Shown: positions 61,637 through 64,000 of the stretch, piece after piece | Numbering within the stretch: the first letter of the stretch is position 1 | How the letters are laid out: the number at the start of each line of letters is the position of its first letter | From: Phascolomyces articulosus | Taxonomy: Eukaryota; Mucoromycota; Mucoromycetes; Mucorales; Lichtheimiaceae | Length of the DNA: 64,000 nt | Direction of reading: 5' to 3' | NCBI GenBank assembly: GCA_025677815.1 | Contig: JAIXMP010000015.1 | Span: forward strand, 930,001 to 994,000 | Made by a program: the position numbers and the translations under genes | Notes under the pieces: generated by a model | What the model saw: only the letters and a program-made list of their open reading frames with translations | Database searches by the model: none | Told to the model about the DNA's origin: nothing

Positions 61637-64000
61637 CCAAATCAACACATCATATCCTATAATTATTTTAGGTTTTTATTATTAGCAGCAGCTTTTTGTA
61701 TGGGTGGCGTTGCTATATGGTCGATGCATTTTATTGGAAATAATTGTTTAACATTAACGATCCCTGATGATGAAGGCACATATCAACTTGCTTATGGACC
61801 TGGATTTACATTTGCAAGTCTTGTCGTTTCTATCTTTTGTATGTTTTTATCATTTGCATTTGTTGGTGTGACTGAAGAAGCAAAATTAACACGTATTGTA
61901 CCTAGTGGTGTACTTGCTGGTGTAAGTTTATTCTCTCTTTCTATATCCTATCTCTATTCACTTATATATATATGTATATATATATTTATGGATCCTTATA
62001 AAAATTCACGATTATAGTCTGGTATTGCATTGATGCATTATATTGGACAATTTGCAGTCAAATTTTTTATTCCACGATATAAAGTACCTTATGTTGTTGG
62101 TGCGATTGTAATTGCTATTTCTGCAGTAACGGTTGCTTTATATATCTTTTTCAAATTACGAGAACAATGGGCAAATCAATGGTATAAACGACTTGGATGT
62201 GCCATGTTGATGGGTGTTGCTGTTTGTGGTAAAGTTTATTAGTATTCCCAATATTTTGGGGGGAAGAAATCAAAAAAAAAAATAGTTGGTTCTTTTTTTT
62301 TCAGGAGAGAAAAAAAAAGGCTTGTAACACAACAGCAAAGTTTACACAATGAAAACTTTTTTTTAAAGTATCAATTGGATATAACACGTATAAACTCACA
62401 TAAGATAAATATTATTTTTATTAATAGGTATGCATTATACGGCCATGGCAGGGACTGAATATATTGTTCCTTCCGATGCAGCCGTTGCCCCGGTTCCTGC
62501 TTTAAGTATTGCAGCCATGATTGGTATCGTCTCTGGCGTCGTTGTGATTGGATGTGCTATTTTACTTTACATTGTTGTTTTCCGACAACGAGGTTATCAA
62601 TCTTCTCGATCTACTATTGCTACTAGTATTCAAACCGAAAAGATTCGTCGACGATTAGTATTAAATTCCGTCATTTTTGATAACAAAGGAAAAATCTTGG
62701 TCAGAGTAGATGGTGTTTTACCCATGCGAACCGTCATGTATGATATGAGTAGCCATGTTGTAAGTAGTAAAATGCTTGTATTATAAACCTTAATTTTATT
62801 TTATTTTTGTTTATTTCAAAAAAAAAAAAATTAACTCGATGAAAAAAAAAACCATCTTTAGACGGGTCCATTTTCAGTTTCCCATCCACTTTTCTTTCGA
62901 TTTTTTGAAGCAACTACACAATGGTCACGTCATCCTAATATTGAAAGTTACAATGATCCCATTTTACAGCAATATTTAGAAGCAGCTCAAGAATTAGCAG
63001 AAGAATTAAAATTGGGACCTGTTTCTAATTTGGGGATTTTGTTTGATAGTGTATTACATGCACAAACACCTGTTCAAAAGAAAGGTCGCCGTTTCTTTCC
63101 TTCAGTGATGAAACGAACACCCAGTGCTACTATTCGATTACTTTCAAAAAGAGGACAACCTTCTCCTTCCAGACCAAGTACACCTGCTCATACAAGTATG
63201 CAAATGTTATTTGCTGAATCAGATAATATTCCTTCTTCTTCTGCAGCATCTACCAATATACCTGCTACTACAGCAACGACAACAACAACAACAGCAGCAG
63301 CATCAACATCAGTAACACAAAATCAACAACCCTTACCAGCAACACCAGGTGCAGTCACTTCTTCCGGAGAATTTACACATTATGATGTGGAATTAGGTGT
63401 TCCTATTTCATCCAGTAATAATGGAGATACTTCTCAAGATGAAAAACAACCCACCAATGTCAGTACACCAGGTTTAGGCAATGGTCATTCCGATACAGAT
63501 GATGAGCATATTCTTCTTGTACGAAACATTGGCCATGATAAAGACTTGATTGTAAAATTATTATCTCAAGGTTTCCGTTTTGCTGATCCAGTATTTATTG
63601 CTCGTATTATGGGTGCCAAACTTAACTTGTCTGCAGAACATATGTTAAGTTATTTCCGAGATATGCAATCCATGGTAGAATCGACACATATGACAATGCC
63701 TAGATCAGCAAAATGTTCCGTTGAAAATAATGGTCCAACCACATCTGCTGGACCTGGGGGTGCTCCTATCAGTAGTAATAATACTACGAATCAACAACAA
63801 CAACAAAATAATAGTACCAATCTATCACCAGGAACACCACCTCAATCTCCTTCCTCCAGTGTTTCTTCAACTCGTAGTTTATCCATGCCATTTTCTAATA
63901 AACAACTTCAAGGTGGCGTCTATGTTGGGTTACTTGCCTTGGTGGAAGAAAAACAACCTAATCATCATCAATCTCCACATCATCAACCCCCACAACCACC
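61309..64000 (+). CDS. MHYT-domain membrane protein, 5' part; 3' end beyond the window
   Basis: Five exons visible: 61309-61442, 61672-61921, 62018-62228, 62428-62759 and 62862 to the window edge (690 residues so far). The N-terminal 250 or so residues hold the MHYT core: about seven hydrophobic helices with repeated Met-His signatures WSMHFIGN, ALMHYIGQ and GMHYTAMAG, believed to bind copper or sense O2, CO or NO in related proteins. A basic stretch (QTEKIRRRLVLNSVIFDNKG) starts the cytoplasmic part, followed by VDGVLPMRTVMYDM. Later parts alternate helical segments (LQQYLEAAQELAEELKLGP) with Ser/Thr/Gln/Asn-rich linkers. Unlike bacterial MHYT proteins, no GGDEF or EAL domain was seen. MHYT-type proteins with long cytoplasmic tails occur in many fungi; their role is unclear. 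Confidence 0.88.
61598..61635. repeat. AT dinucleotide microsatellite in MHYT intron 1
   Basis: Uninterrupted alternating AT tract inside the first intron. Comparable tracts lie at 46778-46810 (BUB3 intron 5) and 60163-60193. Confidence 0.8.

Overview
The window looks like nuclear DNA of an early-diverging filamentous fungus, most probably Mucoromycota (Mucorales-like). The reasons are an AT-rich background, intron-dense genes with short introns (GTAAGT or GTAAAT-type donors and TAG or CAG acceptors), low-complexity Q/N/S/T/H tracts, and a mix of fungal genes (Gin4-type kinase, MHYT membrane protein, F-box/TPR protein, fungal P450) with genes better known from animals (SmgGDS/RAP1GDS1-like, PPP1R21-like, ERH). 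Species is not claimed. Exon structures were assembled by hand. Each model listed with exons keeps an open frame across every junction.

Layout. 0-5.1 kb (minus strand): 5' part of a PPP1R21-like coiled-coil protein and a TPR/F-box protein. 5.1-11.3 kb: gene-poor, with one weak small-gene candidate and one copy of a diverged 0.8 kb repeat. 11.4-19.0 kb: RPL34, ERH, COQ5 (plus) and a GH36-type glycosidase (minus). 19-25.6 kb: the second repeat copy in inverted orientation, a decayed ORF, an OB-fold protein that may be a TPP1/Tpz1-like telomere factor, and a serine/threonine-rich coiled-coil protein. 27.5-32.9 kb: a complete Ty3/gypsy retrotransposon with two 374-bp LTRs that read as identical, a GAAT target duplication, an initiator-Met-type primer site, gag and pol, and a textbook -1 frameshift site. 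33.5-34.4 kb: an inverted, decayed duplicate of the OB-fold gene. 35.2-43.1 kb (minus): Gin4/Hsl1-type kinase and a DDT/WHIM-like chromatin protein. 44.3-48.5 kb: DcpS, BUB3, and a convergent EngB-type GTPase. 50.4-52.3 kb: cytochrome P450. 54.1-55.9 kb: a secreted repeat protein built from Lys/Gly and Trp-Gly-Asp(n)-Trp units, with a 7-nt microexon. 56.7-60.1 kb: SmgGDS-like armadillo protein. 61.3 kb to the right edge: MHYT-domain membrane protein, truncated by the window.

The genes do not form a pathway. It is ordinary eukaryotic chromosome: housekeeping genes (ribosome, mRNA decapping, ubiquinone synthesis, spindle checkpoint, morphogenesis checkpoint kinase, organellar GTPase) with repeat-rich gaps. 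The items most worth a second look are the telomere-like OB-fold gene and its inverted pseudogene, the frameshift cassette of an apparently young retrotransposon, the Asp/Lys/Trp repeat protein, a start-codon-only exon in ERH, and the PPP1R21-like gene.
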